DNA of 64,000 nt, from positions 24,416 to 88,415 of the forward strand of contig JAAVHJ010000001.1 in the NCBI GenBank assembly GCA_014799805.1. Direction: 5' to 3'. Below, in pieces: positions 61,758 to 64,000 of this stretch. Both the position numbers and the translations under genes were made by a program. The notes below the pieces were generated by a model. The model was not told where the DNA came from. It ran no database searches and worked only from the letters and a program-made list of their open reading frames with translations. Numbering within the stretch: the stretch's first letter is position 1; the number at the start of each line of letters is the position of its first letter. The DNA comes from Ruminococcus sp. (GTDB lineage Bacteria; Bacillota; Clostridia; Oscillospirales; Ruminococcaceae).

Positions 61758-63620
61758 TTGCTGAATGACAGATTATTATATTTAAGAGATAAAACAGCAA
61801 AATTAACTGATTCTGCGGGTGTTTATCTCATGAAAGATAAAAAAAATCAGATTATTTATATTGGCAAAGCAAAAAATTTGCATAAGCGTGTAAGCAGTTA
61901 TTTCAGAATTGGAGCGGAACATTTGCCTAAAGTTGCAAAAATGGTTTCTCATGTATGGGATTATGATTTTATCGTCACAGATTCTGAACAGGAAGCTTTA
62001 TTATTAGAATGCAGTTTAATTAAGCAACATCAGCCAAATTATAATATTTTGCTCAAAGATGATAAAGGATTTTATTATATTAAAATTTCTGAAGAACTCT
62101 ATCCTAGAATTACTGTGGAAAAACAAAAATCAAGTACAGGAAAGTATATAAAAACTTATACAAGCGGATTTATTGCAAAGTCTATCGTAGATGAAGTAAA
62201 TCATATATTTAAATTGCCGACTTGTGGGAAAAAATTTCCCCAAAGTTTTAAAAAATCCCGTCCCTGTTTGAATTATTATATTAAAAAATGTTCTGGTATT
62301 TGTCAAGGGAATATGACACCTGAATATTATCAAAAATTAATTTCACAGGCAATCAATTATATACAAAATGGTAGTATGAATTCTATCGAACGTATGCAGA
62401 AAGAAATGGAAGAAGCAGCAGAAAATTTAGATTTTGAAAGGGCTATGCTATTGCGTGATAGAATCAAGGCAATTCAAAAATCCAGTGAATCTCAAAAAAT
62501 TTTAGATAATAATTTTAAAAATGCAGATATTATTGCCATTGCAGATAATCAGGAAAATTTATGTATTTCGGTTTTGGTATATCGTGAAGGCAGATTATAT
62601 GATAAATTAAATTTTAATTTTCATGAACATACAGAAGAATCAGAACTAGATGCTTTTGTATTGCAGTTTTATCATGAAAGAACAGATTTGCCAAAAATGA
62701 TTTTATTGGAATATGCATTAACAGATATGAATCTTATTCAAACTATGCTGTCAGAACAGGCAGGCTATCAAATAAAATTACTTGTTCCCAAAAAAGGAAA
62801 TGGCTTGCAATTAGTGCATATGGCAAAACAGAATGCCATGGAATCTATTGCAATTCATGAGAATAGAACCAGTAAAGAATTACTTGCAGTAGAAGCTTTG
62901 GGAAAATTATTAGGCATGGATAAAATTCCAAAATATATTGAAGCTTATGATATTTCTAATTTTGGGTCGGAATCAGAATCTATTGTTGCTGGCATGGTTG
63001 TTTTTGAGAATGGCAGACCATTAAAAAATGCTTATAAGCGTTTTAAAATCAAAAATCTGCAAAATCAGAATGATTATGCTTGTATGCAGGAAGTCATTTC
63101 CAGAAGACTGAAATATTTAAATAATAATAATAATAATTCTGATACTGAATTTGCTAGAAAACCAGATTTAATTTTATTAGATGGCGGAAAAGGGCATGTC
63201 AATGCTGTTTTGCCTATTGTACAAGAATTTGCACCAGATATTGCTGTATTTGGTATGGTGAAAGATAATAAACACAGGACAAGAGCAATTGCAACCAATG
63301 GCGGTGAAATTAGTATTTCAGGCACACAAAATGCATTTTATTTAGTTACCAGAATACAAGACGAAGTACATAGATATGCAGTTGCTTATCTGCATAAAAG
63401 ACATAAAAAATATAGTTTTTCTTCAGAGCTGATGAAAATAGATGGCATCGGTGAAAAACGTGCAAAAAAATTAATGCTATATTTTAAGACAAAAACAGCT
63501 ATTTTGTCAGCAACTATTCAGGAGTTACAAAAAGCAGGAATTTCTGAAAAAACTGCCTTGCGTGTTTATGTATTTCTTCACGGATTAGAATCAGAAACAG
63601 AACAGGAGGATATTTCATGA
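61758..63620 (+). CDS. uvrC: Excinuclease ABC subunit C
   Basis: 620 aa from TTG 61758 (CGAGGTG 7 nt upstream). GIY-YIG nuclease ('SAGVYLMKDKKNQIIYIGKA'), Cys-box ('RPCLNYYIKKCSGIC'), UVR coiled coil ('ENLDFERAMLLRDRIKAI'), RNase-H-like endonuclease with 'LILLDGGKGHVNAV' and 'DEVHRYAVAYLHKR', then a helix-hairpin-helix pair. Makes both incisions in nucleotide excision repair. rsmD overlaps by 4 nt. Confidence 0.96.
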   Translation: MLNDRLLYLRDKTAKLTDSAGVYLMKDKKNQIIYIGKAKNLHKRVSSYFRIGAEHLPKVAKMVSHVWDYDFIVTDSEQEALLLECSLIKQHQPNYNILLKDDKGFYYIKISEELYPRITVEKQKSSTGKYIKTYTSGFIAKSIVDEVNHIFKLPTCGKKFPQSFKKSRPCLNYYIKKCSGICQGNMTPEYYQKLISQAINYIQNGSMNSIERMQKEMEEAAENLDFERAMLLRDRIKAIQKSSESQKILDNNFKNADIIAIADNQENLCISVLVYREGRLYDKLNFNFHEHTEESELDAFVLQFYHERTDLPKMILLEYALTDMNLIQTMLSEQAGYQIKLLVPKKGNGLQLVHMAKQNAMESIAIHENRTSKELLAVEALGKLLGMDKIPKYIEAYDISNFGSESESIVAGMVVFENGRPLKNAYKRFKIKNLQNQNDYACMQEVISRRLKYLNNNNNNSDTEFARKPDLILLDGGKGHVNAVLPIVQEFAPDIAVFGMVKDNKHRTRAIATNGGEISISGTQNAFYLVTRIQDEVHRYAVAYLHKRHKKYSFSSELMKIDGIGEKRAKKLMLYFKTKTAILSATIQELQKAGISEKTALRVYVFLHGLESETEQEDIS

Positions 63621-64000
63621 GAGTGATTACAGGTAGTGCAAAAGGCATTAAATTAAAAACGCTTGAGGGATTAGATGTTCGTCCGACTACGGACAGGGTA
63701 AAAGAAGGCATGTTTTCAGCAGTTCAATTTGATATTCCCAATGCTAGAATATTAGATTTATTTGCTGGGAGTGGACAGTTAGGAATTGAGGCGTTAAGCC
63801 GTGGTGCAAAGCAAGCTGTTTTTGTCGACCAGTTAGCAAAAGCGTTATCTGTTATAAAAGAAAATTTAAAAATTACTAGATTAATTGATTATGCCGAATT
63901 ATATCATAAAACAGCAGAGCAATATTTGCAGACTTGCCCAGAACAGACTTTTGATATGATATTTTTAGATGCTCCGTACAGAATGCAGATTCTTGAAAAA
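63617..64000 (+). CDS. rsmD: 16S rRNA (guanine966-N2)-methyltransferase, 3' truncated
   Basis: 128 residues visible; the gene runs off the window. ATGA overlap with uvrC, AGGAGG upstream. 'MRVITGSAKGIKLKTLEG', 'VRPTTDRVKEGMFS', SAM motif I 'ILDLFAGSGQLGIEALSRGA', and catalytic 'FLDAPYR', where most homologs have DPPY. Confidence 0.95.
   Translation, partial: MRVITGSAKGIKLKTLEGLDVRPTTDRVKEGMFSAVQFDIPNARILDLFAGSGQLGIEALSRGAKQAVFVDQLAKALSVIKENLKITRLIDYAELYHKTAEQYLQTCPEQTFDMIFLDAPYRMQILEK

Overview
The window is low-GC, AT-rich Firmicutes DNA. Dockerin modules, a sporulation sigma factor of the SigK type, an FMN riboswitch and cellulose/glucan/mannan hydrolases point to an anaerobic, cellulosome-bearing, spore-lineage member of the Clostridia, most like a gut or rumen Ruminococcus/Oscillospiraceae. 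That placement is inferred from gene content only; no rRNA is present.

Region 1 (1-8.9 kb): the 3' part of a GH9-dockerin-GH16 enzyme, then, on the minus strand, a likely operon of an ECF sigma factor, a membrane anti-sigma-like protein with a long Ser/Thr-rich stalk, and two paralogous secreted proteins built from a repeated, unrecognised module plus a C-terminal dockerin. Five 75-bp tandem repeats lie upstream of the sigma gene. A DUF2079 membrane protein follows. Region 2 (9-16 kb): an AraC regulator with a Thr-rich membrane protein, then the riboflavin operon (FMN riboswitch, ribD-ribE-ribBA-broken methyltransferase-ribH-HAD phosphatase). Region 3 (16-19.4 kb): small genes, smpB, a nonsense-broken NPCBM-like gene, and tmRNA (ssrA).

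Region 4 (19.4-35.3 kb) is accessory. A 26-bp core that includes the tmRNA 3' end recurs three times, and two copies extend to an 88-bp near-identical direct repeat bracketing about 14 kb. Inside are (a) a WYL regulator, a zinc-ribbon/possible nuclease/glycine-zipper membrane protein, an HTH regulator, four small mostly membrane-tethered proteins and a Vps4/spastin-type AAA ATPase; (b) an IS4-family element inserted in a hairpin; (c) a zinc-ribbon amidoligase, a class II glutamine amidotransferase, two tiny ORFs, DUF1643, a large serine recombinase and DUF960. Beyond the right repeat lie remnants of a conjugation ATPase and an IS5-type transposase. Modules (a) and (c) are the best candidates for undescribed systems.

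Region 5 (35.3-48.7 kb) is chromosomal: DUF2520 protein, membrane-anchored CBM35-GH26 mannanase, GNAT, GH95 fucosidase, SseB-like protein, a P-type Zn/Cd ATPase behind an SmtB/CadC-like dyad, sigK, a DPM1-type glycosyltransferase and a WG-repeat-like protein. Region 6 (48.7-61.7 kb) is a long purine operon (purE-purC-purF paralog-purF-purM-x-purN-purO-x-AICAR transformylase-four-TM paralogs-x-purD-x). It uses PurO plus a stand-alone AICAR transformylase instead of bifunctional PurH, and carries a PurF paralog without the N-terminal catalytic cysteine. The window ends with uvrC and the start of rsmD.
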